NCBI GenBank assembly: GCA_050050115.1
Contig: JASFUX010000185.1
Coordinates: forward strand, 1-6,885
DNA length: 6,885 nucleotides
Direction: 5' to 3'
DNA from: JASFUX01 sp050050115
Lineage (GTDB): Bacteria > Pseudomonadota > Alphaproteobacteria > Caulobacterales > Maricaulaceae
Position numbers and translations under genes: made by a program. The notes beneath the pieces are model-generated. The model searched no databases, was not told where the DNA came from, and saw only the letters and a list, made by a program, of their open reading frames with translations. This document shows, piece after piece, positions 1-6,448 of this stretch. The stretch's first letter is position 1; the number at the start of each line of letters is the position of its first letter.

Positions 1-18
1 CGATTGTGCGTCACCCAC

Positions 19-47
19 CCGGGGGGCGCGCGTGGGGCGCCCCCCGG
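19..47. terminator. Strong GC-rich hairpin, possible terminator of an upstream gene
   Basis: A perfect 11-bp inverted repeat is visible: CCGGGGGGCGC at 19-29 pairs with GCGCCCCCCGG at 37-47 across a 7-base loop. The stem is almost all G:C and would be very stable as RNA. No T-tract follows; the next bases are CTGCATTTGGGG. It is therefore not a textbook intrinsic terminator and could instead be a structured leader element or a bidirectional barrier. The gene upstream lies outside the window, so its role cannot be assigned. Confidence 0.4.
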
Positions 48-90
48 CTGCATTTGGGGCTTCGCGGGCATCGACGCGCGGCGCGAGCTG

Positions 91-98
91 TTCTAGAA
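91..98. promoter_or_regulatory. Palindrome TTCTAGAA upstream of the autotransporter
   Basis: A perfect 8-bp palindrome lies about 100 bases before the autotransporter start and just before the first copy of a 10-bp direct repeat. It is one of the few AT-containing stretches in a very GC-rich leader. Position and symmetry fit a dimeric regulator site, but I recognise no known operator consensus and a match this short can arise by chance. Confidence 0.15.
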
Positions 99-100
99 AC

Positions 101-131
101 GGGGCGACGCCTGCGCCGCGAGGGGCGACGC
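101..131. repeat. Paired 10-bp direct repeats upstream of the autotransporter
   Basis: GGGGCGACGC occurs at 101-110 and again at 122-131. The start-to-start distance is 21 bases, close to two turns of B-DNA, so both copies would face the same side of the helix. This is the usual geometry for tandem binding sites of an activator or response regulator. No sigma70-type -35/-10 pair could be identified with confidence in 48-179. The regulatory role is inference; the repeat itself is directly visible. Confidence 0.35.
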
Positions 132-179
132 GGACGAGGCGCTTTGAGGAAACGACCTGGGGAATCCCGGAGAAATCCT

Positions 180-186
180 AGGGGAG
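180..186 (+). promoter_or_regulatory. Ribosome binding site for the autotransporter gene
   Basis: AGGGGAG lies 9 bases before the ATG at 196. It is a good Shine-Dalgarno match at acceptable spacing, and with the signal peptide that starts at this ATG it fixes the start codon. Confidence 0.7.
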
Positions 187-195
187 AGCGCGCTC

Positions 196-3100
196 ATGCG
201 GTCGCGACTGCGTAGTTTTTTGCTTGCCGGCGTCGCGCCGGGCATCGTCCTTTCAACAACCGCTCTCTCCACGTCGGCCTTGGCCGTCGATGTCGAAGAT
301 GAGCGAACCGATCCAATCGCCACCTCAACCGCCAACGCCGGCGCCCCCGACGACGTGAATGTCACGTCCGGCGGCTCGATCGTGCTCGACAGCGGCGTGG
401 CGATCACCCTCGATTCGGACAACGCGGTCTCGCACGCCGGTCAGATCACGATCAGCGAAGCGGACGGCGCAACGGGCGTGCGGATTCTCGGCGGCTTTAC
501 GGGGTCGTTCGATCTTTCCGGCTCGATCACCGTCGACGAGGAGAGCCAGCGCACCGATGAAGACGACGACGGCACGCTCGACGGCGACTTCGCGCGCGGC
601 ACGGGCCGCACCGGCATCCTCATAGAAGGCGCCTCGCCGTTCGTCGGAAACATCAATACGACCACCGGCTCGGGCATCGACATCGCCGGCAACGACTCGT
701 ACGCGCTCAACGCTCTCGCCGACGTCGACGGATCGATCAACTTCCGCTCGGCGACGACCATCCTGGGCGACCGGAACGCAGCGGCCAACATCGCCGGCGA
801 CGTGTCGGGCAACGTCAGGCTGGGCGGATCGATACAGGCGGTCGGCGAGGATTCGTCCGGGGTCGTCGTCAGCGGCGACGTCGGCGGCTCGATCGTCAAC
901 GAATCGAGCGTCGCAGTGCGCGGTTTCGCGTTTGAGTCGGTGTCAAACTACCGCGATCCCGACGGCGTGTTCCTCACTGATCCGCCGCCTCTCGACGGCG
1001 ACGACCTGAAGGCTTCCGGGCCGTCGTTTATTATCGCCGGCAATGTCGCCGAGGGTTTCCTGAACAACAACGACGTCGGCGGCGGCGACGCCGACGATGA
1101 CGCCGACGGCAACGATCCGACGAAGGACATCAGCGGCGACTTCGACGAGAATCGGCTTCCCGGCTCGATCAGTCAGCGCGGCTCGGCGCCCGCCGTTCTG
1201 ATCGACCCGTCGCAGTCACCGACCTCAGGCGACATCGTCATCGGCCTCGTCGTCGAGCGCATTCCCGATACGCTGGACGATGACGGCGACGGCGACACCG
1301 ACGAGATCATCGGCACGTTCCTTGAGAACTACGGCTTCATCAACCGGGGCGTGGTTCAGGCAAACGGGCTCAACACCGGCTTTGACGCCAACGCGATCGT
1401 CATCACTGGGGCGGCGGACGGCCGGACGACGACCGTTGAAGGCGGTTTTCTCAACCCCGGCACCGCCACCGCCACAGCGTTCGAAGCCGATGCGACAGTC
1501 GTGCGGGTCGGACAGAACGCGACCGTTCCCGAAGTGGTCAACACCGGAGCGCTCACAGCGACGATCAACACCGAAACGAACCACAACGTTTCGGTCCTGA
1601 TCATCGAAGCCGGAGCGCTCGTCAGCGCGCTTGAAAACAGCGGCAACATCGTTGCGACAACGCGGGGCGACGCCGGCAATGCAGTGGCGATCCGCGATCT
1701 CTCCGGCACGCTTGTCTCGTTGACCAACACCGGCGCGATCGTGGCTCAGTTCACCGCCGACGGAGACGACGACGACGGCGACGGCTCGACAACGGACGTC
1801 GACGAGCGCACCGGCGACACGATCGCTGTCGATCTCTCCGGGCATTCGGCGGCTCAAAGCGTCATCTTCGTTCAAGACTTCGACGCCGACGATGATCCGA
1901 ACGTCACCACGGACGACCCGGCGATCGTCGGCGACGTGCGGTTCGGCGCGGGCGACGACGAGTTCCAGCTGCATGCCGGAACCATGACCGGCGACCTTTC
2001 ATTCGCCGGCGGCGCGGACATCTTCTCCGTCGACGGCGGCGCTGTCTTCACCGGCGCCCTGCGCGACGCCGACGGCGGGCTCGCCGTCACTGTTGGCGAC
2101 GGCGAGGTTCACGTCACCAACCGCGAGGTCATCACCGTCACCTCGGTCATGATCGGAGACGAAGCGCTAGTCGCGCTGCCGATCGACCTGCGCTCCGTCG
2201 GGGCGACGTCGGCGCTCATCGACGCCAGCGGCGCCATCACGATCGCGGACGGCGCGCAAATTCTGCCGCAGATCGTCGGACTCGGCGCGCCCGGCGAGGT
2301 GTCGGTCGAAATCATGTCGGCCGGCGGCGGTCTTACGGTTGCGGGCGACATCGCCGACGCGCTCGCGCTGGAGTCACCGTTCCTCTTCGACTCGAGCCTC
2401 TCGACCTCGACCAACGGTTCGGCTGAAACCGTGGTCGTGACGATCCGGCGCAAGACCGCCGAAGAGCTCGGCATGGCGAGCAACCAGGCCGCTCTTTACG
2501 AGCCCGCGGTTGAAACGCTGAACACGGATGAAGAGCTGCTTGTCGCCATCGCCAACACGGCCGACGCCGAGTCCTTCTTCGCAGCGACCGACCAGCTCAG
2601 CCCGGACTATTCGTTCGCCTCGTTCCAGTTCTTCGTCGCCGCCGCCGACGGAGCCATCGGCGCCGTGGGCAACCGTCTCGACACCGTCCGCGCCGGCCGC
2701 GACGGCGCGGGCAGCGCTTGGATGCAAGAGTTCGGGGTCTATCTCGACCGCGAGGCCGGCCAGAACGATCCGGGCTACCGCGGGGACGCTTTCGGCATCG
2801 CGCTCGGCATCGACCGACCGCTCGGCCCCTTCTACGCGGTCGGCGCGAACGTGGCGCTCGGCGCCGCCTCGATCGAGCAGCCCGCCGGCTTCGACACGCC
2901 GCTCAGCGTCACCAATGCTCAGCTCGGCGTTTACGCCGCCGCGGCGCGCGGGAACTTGCTGTTCGACCTCTACGCCGGCGCTGGCGCAGATTTCTTTGAG
3001 TCGGAACGCAACATCATCGTCTCGGACGTCTTCCGTTCAGCGAGCGGCGAGTGGAAAGGGCACCACGCGACCGCGACGGCGCGGCTCGGTTACGAGCTGA

Positions 3101-3537
3101 CGCGCGGACGCTGGTACGCTCGCCCGGCGCTGTCGGTCGACTATCTCCGCCTCGACGAAGAGTCCTACAGGGAGACCGGCGACGCCGCCGTCATCCTGGC
3201 GCTCGACGAGCGCTCGGCGGACATGCTTGCGTCGACCGTGTCGATGACTCTCGGCGCCCAGTTCGGCAACGAAGCGCGCACCTGGTGGTCTCCCCGCCTG
3301 CGCCTGGGTTACCGCTATGAGAATTTCGGATCGGGTCTGGTCACGACGACGCAGTTCGTGTCCGGCGGCGGCACGGCCGTTTTACGCGCAGACGACCTGC
3401 CTCCCGCGGGGGGACTTTTCGGGCTTTCGCTCGCCGCGGGCAGCCGGCATTCGTCGTTTTCGCTGGACTACGATGCGGACATCCGCGACGGCTTCACCCG
3501 TCACGGGGCGCGTCTGACGTTCCGCTTCATCTTCTAG
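196..3537 (+). CDS. Type Va autotransporter with beta-helix-like passenger and outer-membrane beta-barrel
   Basis: This 1113-residue protein should be exported by Sec and inserted in the outer membrane, displaying or releasing its passenger. Residues 1-30 form a signal peptide (basic MRSRLR, hydrophobic core, ALA before the likely cut at 30/31). Residues 31 to about 790 are a Gly/Asp/Val-rich passenger with degenerate repeats such as NTGALTA, NSGNIVA and NTGAIVA, typical of a right-handed beta-helix. Acidic insertions lie near 121-131, 298-311, 361-370, 522-537 and 561-574. Those at 121-129 and 361-369 match the calcium-loop pattern DxDxDGxxD. Residues 799-833 look like the helical linker (QLSPDYSFASFQF onward), and about 838-1113 form the barrel, ending in an aromatic residue (FRFIF), as beta-signals do. 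I see no protease or lipase catalytic motif, so adhesion or a surface-layer role is more likely, but this is inference. A lipoprotein gene follows after 25 bases. Its ligand or substrate is unknown. Confidence 0.9.
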   Translation: MRSRLRSFLLAGVAPGIVLSTTALSTSALAVDVEDERTDPIATSTANAGAPDDVNVTSGGSIVLDSGVAITLDSDNAVSHAGQITISEADGATGVRILGGFTGSFDLSGSITVDEESQRTDEDDDGTLDGDFARGTGRTGILIEGASPFVGNINTTTGSGIDIAGNDSYALNALADVDGSINFRSATTILGDRNAAANIAGDVSGNVRLGGSIQAVGEDSSGVVVSGDVGGSIVNESSVAVRGFAFESVSNYRDPDGVFLTDPPPLDGDDLKASGPSFIIAGNVAEGFLNNNDVGGGDADDDADGNDPTKDISGDFDENRLPGSISQRGSAPAVLIDPSQSPTSGDIVIGLVVERIPDTLDDDGDGDTDEIIGTFLENYGFINRGVVQANGLNTGFDANAIVITGAADGRTTTVEGGFLNPGTATATAFEADATVVRVGQNATVPEVVNTGALTATINTETNHNVSVLIIEAGALVSALENSGNIVATTRGDAGNAVAIRDLSGTLVSLTNTGAIVAQFTADGDDDDGDGSTTDVDERTGDTIAVDLSGHSAAQSVIFVQDFDADDDPNVTTDDPAIVGDVRFGAGDDEFQLHAGTMTGDLSFAGGADIFSVDGGAVFTGALRDADGGLAVTVGDGEVHVTNREVITVTSVMIGDEALVALPIDLRSVGATSALIDASGAITIADGAQILPQIVGLGAPGEVSVEIMSAGGGLTVAGDIADALALESPFLFDSSLSTSTNGSAETVVVTIRRKTAEELGMASNQAALYEPAVETLNTDEELLVAIANTADAESFFAATDQLSPDYSFASFQFFVAAADGAIGAVGNRLDTVRAGRDGAGSAWMQEFGVYLDREAGQNDPGYRGDAFGIALGIDRPLGPFYAVGANVALGAASIEQPAGFDTPLSVTNAQLGVYAAAARGNLLFDLYAGAGADFFESERNIIVSDVFRSASGEWKGHHATATARLGYELTRGRWYARPALSVDYLRLDEESYRETGDAAVILALDERSADMLASTVSMTLGAQFGNEARTWWSPRLRLGYRYENFGSGLVTTTQFVSGGGTAVLRADDLPPAGGLFGLSLAAGSRHSSFSLDYDADIRDGFTRHGARLTFRFIF

Positions 3538-3551
3538 GGCGATCTCTCTTC

Positions 3552-3555
3552 GAGG
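3552..3555 (+). promoter_or_regulatory. Ribosome binding site favouring the GTG start at 3563
   Basis: GAGG lies 7 bases before the GTG at 3563. The alternative ATG at 3593 has only a weak AAGG at 3575-3578, 14 bases away. Spacing therefore favours the GTG start, although the signal peptide looks more compact from the ATG. Confidence 0.4.
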
Positions 3556-3562
3556 CGACGGC

Positions 3563-4219
3563 GTGGCCAAGCGCAAGGCGCTTATTCGAAGCATGAAAAG
3601 CGTTCGACGCGCGTCCCTGCGCGCCGTCGTGATCGGGCTGGCGATCGGGATCGGCCTTGCGTCGTGCGCCTCGCCGCCGAGCAACACCTCGAACGCCTGC
3701 GCGATCTTCGCCGAAAAGCGCGGCTGGTGGGACGCGGTGCGCGACAGCGAGCGGCGCTGGGGCGCGCCCCCGTCGGTGCAGCTGGCGATCCTCTATCAGG
3801 AGTCCGCCTTCGAGCACGACGCCCGCCCGCCGCGGCGACGCATTCTGTTCGTCATTCCCGGCCTGCGCCGGCAATCGTCATCTTACGGATTCGCCCAGGC
3901 GACCCGGTCGACCTGGGACTGGTACAAGGACGAGACCGGCCGCCGGTCAGCCGACCGCGACAGCTTCCGCGACGCGACCGATTTCGTGGGATGGTACGCG
4001 CGCAAGAGCCGCGAGCTGTCGGGCATCGCCCTAGACGACGCCCGCAACCAGTATCTCGCCTACCACGAGGGTCACGGCGGCTTTAACCGCGGAAGCTATC
4101 GGGGCGACCGCGCTCTCATAGCGCGCGCCGACGCCGTGGGCGCACGCGCGGCGCGCTATGAAGCGCAGCTTGAGGGTTGCCGGCGCCGCCTCGACCGCAG
4201 ATTTCTGTTTATCTTCTGA
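3563..4219 (+). CDS. Lipoprotein with SLT-type lytic transglycosylase domain
   Basis: This is a probable periplasm-facing lipoprotein that cleaves, or at least binds, peptidoglycan glycan strands. From the GTG the protein has 218 residues. From the internal ATG at 3593 it has 208 residues and a compact 25-residue lipoprotein signal. The lipobox LASC puts the lipidated Cys at 35 (GTG numbering). Ala at +2 suggests transport to the outer membrane under the E. coli rule. The SLT signatures are YQESAF with the presumed catalytic Glu80, YGFAQAT at 108-114, and YLAYHEGHGG at 164-173. A basic, proline-containing segment at 89-105 separates the first two motifs, as I recall for a widespread group of short proteobacterial SLT lipoproteins. 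Cys46 and Cys196 could form a disulfide bracing the fold. The tail is basic, then aromatic (RRFLFIF). It lies 25 bases after the autotransporter stop, so co-transcription is likely. The fold call is firm; activity is inferred. Confidence 0.85.
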   Translation: MAKRKALIRSMKSVRRASLRAVVIGLAIGIGLASCASPPSNTSNACAIFAEKRGWWDAVRDSERRWGAPPSVQLAILYQESAFEHDARPPRRRILFVIPGLRRQSSSYGFAQATRSTWDWYKDETGRRSADRDSFRDATDFVGWYARKSRELSGIALDDARNQYLAYHEGHGGFNRGSYRGDRALIARADAVGARAARYEAQLEGCRRRLDRRFLFIF

Positions 4220-4262
4220 GCTTCGGCGGAGACTGCGCCAGCGAATTGAGCCATCACGCCGG

Positions 4263-4293
4263 CGTCGCCGCGCCCTTTTGAGAGCCGGCGACG
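4263..4293. terminator. Weak stem-loop after the SLT lipoprotein gene
   Basis: CGTCGCCG at 4263-4270 pairs perfectly with CGGCGACG at 4286-4293 across a 15-base loop. It lies 44 bases after the lipoprotein stop, where a terminator would be expected. The loop is long, and TTTT occurs inside the loop rather than after the stem, so intrinsic termination is doubtful. Confidence 0.25.
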
Positions 4294-4318
4294 AGACCAA
4301 TATGGAGAACCAGAAAGA

Positions 4319-4330
4319 CCGGCGCGCCGG
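4319..4330. repeat. 12-bp perfect palindrome upstream of parE
   Basis: CCGGCGCGCCGG is a perfect, gapless palindrome ending 41 bases before the parE start. Without a loop it is unlikely to be an efficient RNA hairpin, but it could be a protein-binding site or, with flanking imperfect pairing (AGAA on the left, TTCT on the right), part of a longer structure. GC-only palindromes are easily produced by chance in this base composition. Confidence 0.25.
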
Positions 4331-4371
4331 ACGCTTCTGAGAGCGCCCGACTCGCAACACGGTCTGCGATT

Positions 4372-6372
4372 ATGGGCATGGCTGCACGCAAGACCACACC
4401 GCTCGAGGACGCCGCGAAAGCGGCCTCTTCCGCTTACACCGCGCGCGACATCGAGGTGCTTGAAGGCCTCGAGCCGGTGCGCCGGCGGCCGGGCATGTAT
4501 ATCGGCGGCGCGGACGAGCGGGCGCTGCACCACCTCTTCGCTGAAGTTCTCGACAACGCCATGGACGAAGCGATCGCCGGGCACGCCGACAAGATCGACG
4601 TCGAGCTGGACGAGGAAGGCTATGTCACGGTCACAGACAACGGCCGCGGCATTCCGGTCGACAACCATCCCAAGTTCAAGAACACCTCCGCCCTCGAAGT
4701 AATCCTCACCACGCTGCACTCGGGCGGGAAGTTCTCGGACAAAGCCTATCAGACCTCGGGCGGTCTGCATGGCGTCGGCGTCTCTGTGGTCAACGCGCTG
4801 TCGGAGGATCTCGTCGTCGAGGTCGCGCGCGATCGCCAGCTCTATCGCCAGACCTACAGCCGCGGCCGGCCCACCTCGAAGCTCGAGAACGTCGGCAAGG
4901 CGCCGAACCGGCGCGGCACGGTGATCCGCTTCAAGCCCGATCCGGAGATCTTCGGCCCCAAGGCCGCCTTCCGCCCCGCGCGCGTCTTCGCCATGGCGCG
5001 CTCGAAGGCTTATCTCAGGCGCGGCGTGACGATCCGCTGGCGCTGTCCCGAAGAGCTGATCGAAGGCTCCGAGACGCCGGCCGAAGCGGTTCTTCATTTC
5101 CCCGGCGGGCTCGCGGACTTTCTCGCCGAGACCATGGGCTCGCGTGCGACGATCACAGCCGAAGCGTTCACAGGCCGCACCGAAGTGACCAACGGACACG
5201 GCGGGGTCGAATGGGCGATCGCCTGGACCCCGGCAGGCTTCGGCGAGACCGACGGCTTCGTTCGCTCCTACTGCAACACCGTTCCGACCCCGGACGGCGG
5301 CACGCATGAGCAGGGGCTGCGCGCGGCGCTCACTCGCGGCCTTCGAGCCTACGGCGAGCTCAAGAACGACAAGAAAGCCTCGAACATCACCGCCGAGGAC
5401 CTGATCAGCGGCGCGGGCGCGATGATCTCGGTGTTCATTCACGACCCCGAGTTCCAAGGCCAGACCAAGGAGCGCCTGGCCACCGCCGAAGCCGCTCGGA
5501 TCGTCGAGTCCGCCGTGCGGGACCATTTCGACCATTGGCTCGCCGCCGCGCCGAAGGAGGCGGACAAGCTGCTGGCCTACGTGGTCGAGCGGGCCGAGGC
5601 GCGAATGAAGCGCCGGCGCGAGCGCGAGGTGGCGCGCAAGTCGGCGACCAAGAAGCTGCGCCTGCCCGGCAAGCTCGCCGACTGCTCAAACGCGGACGCG
5701 GCGGGTTCTGAGCTGTTCCTGGTCGAAGGCGACTCCGCCGGCGGCTCAGCGAAGCAAGCGCGCAACCGCGCAACCCAGGCGGTGCTCCCGTTGCGCGGCA
5801 AGATCTTGAACGTCGCGTCGGCGGGCAGCGACAAGATCTCCGCCAACCAGGAACTGTCCGACCTCGCCCTAGCGCTCGGCTGCGGGCTGGGCGCGAGGTT
5901 CAGCCTCGATGATCTACGCTATGAGCGCATCATCATCATGACCGACGCGGACGTCGACGGCGCCCACATCGCCGCGCTGCTGATCACGTTCTTCCTCAGG
6001 TCCACGCCCGGTCTTGCGGAGTCCGGGCGGCTCTACCTCGCCACCCCGCCGCTCTACCGCATCTCCAAAGGCGCCAAGATCGCCTATGCGCGCGACGAGG
6101 CGCACAAGAACGAAATCCTGCAGTCCCCGGACTTTTCGAGCGGCGGCAAGATCGAGGTGAGCCGCTTCAAGGGCCTCGGCGAGATGATGCCCGCGCAGCT
6201 CAAAGAAACGACGATGAACCCCGAGAGCCGCACGCTCGCGCGCGTTCAGGTCGACCCAACCCGCGCCGAGGACATCGAGTCGCTCGTCGAGACGCTCATG
6301 GGCCGCAAGGCGGAGCTGCGCTACGCCTACATCCAAGACCACGCCCGCTTCGTCGACGACGTGGACGTTTAG
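4372..6372 (+). CDS. parE: DNA topoisomerase IV subunit B (ParE)
   Basis: This is the ATPase subunit of topoisomerase IV, which with ParC unlinks replicated chromosomes and relaxes supercoils. The GHKL ATPase domain has the presumed general base Glu58 and Mg-binding Asn62 in AEVLDNAMDEA, Asp89 in TDNGRGIP, and GLHGVG at 131-136. The transducer domain carries QTK at 364-366, whose Lys should contact the ATP gamma-phosphate. The TOPRIM domain has EGDSAGG at 452-458, PLRGKILN at 473-480, and DADVD at 525-529 supplying the metal-binding acids. The C-terminal block RFKGLGEMMPAQLKETTMNP is at 598-617. At 666 residues it lacks the roughly 170-residue insertion of long proteobacterial GyrB, and AKQARNR is closer to ParE than to the AKQGRDR of GyrB. 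parC is not in the window. No convincing Shine-Dalgarno precedes the ATG at 4372 or the in-frame ATG at 4378, so the start could shift by two codons or the message could be leaderless. No key residue is missing. Confidence 0.95.
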   Translation: MGMAARKTTPLEDAAKAASSAYTARDIEVLEGLEPVRRRPGMYIGGADERALHHLFAEVLDNAMDEAIAGHADKIDVELDEEGYVTVTDNGRGIPVDNHPKFKNTSALEVILTTLHSGGKFSDKAYQTSGGLHGVGVSVVNALSEDLVVEVARDRQLYRQTYSRGRPTSKLENVGKAPNRRGTVIRFKPDPEIFGPKAAFRPARVFAMARSKAYLRRGVTIRWRCPEELIEGSETPAEAVLHFPGGLADFLAETMGSRATITAEAFTGRTEVTNGHGGVEWAIAWTPAGFGETDGFVRSYCNTVPTPDGGTHEQGLRAALTRGLRAYGELKNDKKASNITAEDLISGAGAMISVFIHDPEFQGQTKERLATAEAARIVESAVRDHFDHWLAAAPKEADKLLAYVVERAEARMKRRREREVARKSATKKLRLPGKLADCSNADAAGSELFLVEGDSAGGSAKQARNRATQAVLPLRGKILNVASAGSDKISANQELSDLALALGCGLGARFSLDDLRYERIIIMTDADVDGAHIAALLITFFLRSTPGLAESGRLYLATPPLYRISKGAKIAYARDEAHKNEILQSPDFSSGGKIEVSRFKGLGEMMPAQLKETTMNPESRTLARVQVDPTRAEDIESLVETLMGRKAELRYAYIQDHARFVDDVDV

Positions 6373-6416
6373 CCGCCTCTAGGAAGCGGGCGGCCTTTGC
6401 GGCTAAGCTCCCGCCC
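6372..6416 (+). terminator. Competing GC-rich hairpins just after parE, possible terminator
   Basis: GCCGCC at 6372-6377 pairs with GGCGGC at 6389-6394 across an 11-base loop, followed by CCTTTG. Alternatively GGGCGG at 6388-6393 can pair with CCGCCC at 6411-6416 across 17 bases. The two structures share bases 6389-6393 and exclude each other. The first begins in the parE stop codon and has only three T residues behind it, so it is a weak intrinsic terminator at best. The arrangement also resembles an attenuator for the next gene, but nothing else supports that. Confidence 0.3.
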
Positions 6417-6436
6417 GGCCTTGGAAACATCACGCT

Positions 6437-6445
6437 GGGACGGGG
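6437..6445 (+). promoter_or_regulatory. Ribosome binding site for the amidohydrolase gene
   Basis: The purine-rich GGGACGGGG ends 3 bases before the ATG at 6449; its GGGA core is 8 bases away. It supports that ATG as the start, in agreement with the lipoprotein signal peptide that begins there. Confidence 0.5.
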
Positions 6446-6448
6446 CAC

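Noticed and set aside
6..215. Plus-strand open frame of 69 codons before the autotransporter
   Set aside because: The translation is Arg/Gly-rich without any recognisable motif, crosses the hairpin at 19-47 and runs into the autotransporter start in another frame.
1225..1974. Minus-strand open frame (249 codons) opposite the autotransporter passenger
   Set aside because: Its Asp/Val/Arg-rich translation mirrors the GAC/GTC codons of the passenger. No domain or ribosome binding site was seen.
196..3537. Possibility that the large secreted protein is an RTX toxin or a type I substrate
   Set aside because: A Sec signal peptide and a C-terminal barrel ending in an aromatic residue are present, and the Asp-rich loops do not form tandem GGxGxDxUx nonapeptides.
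4158..4340. Small Arg-rich plus-strand open frame across the end of the SLT gene, including a possible 12-codon peptide from the ATG at 4302
   Set aside because: It overlaps the SLT gene out of frame, has no ribosome binding site, and the short peptide lacks codon runs that would suggest an attenuation leader.
4156..5535. Long minus-strand open frame (459 codons) opposite parE
   Set aside because: It is antisense to the conserved GHKL and transducer domains of ParE, has no recognisable motif, and is the expected by-product of strong third-position GC bias.
4372..6372. Possibility that the topoisomerase subunit is GyrB
   Set aside because: Length is 666 residues, the large GyrB insertion after the TOPRIM acids is absent, and the AKQARNR motif fits ParE.
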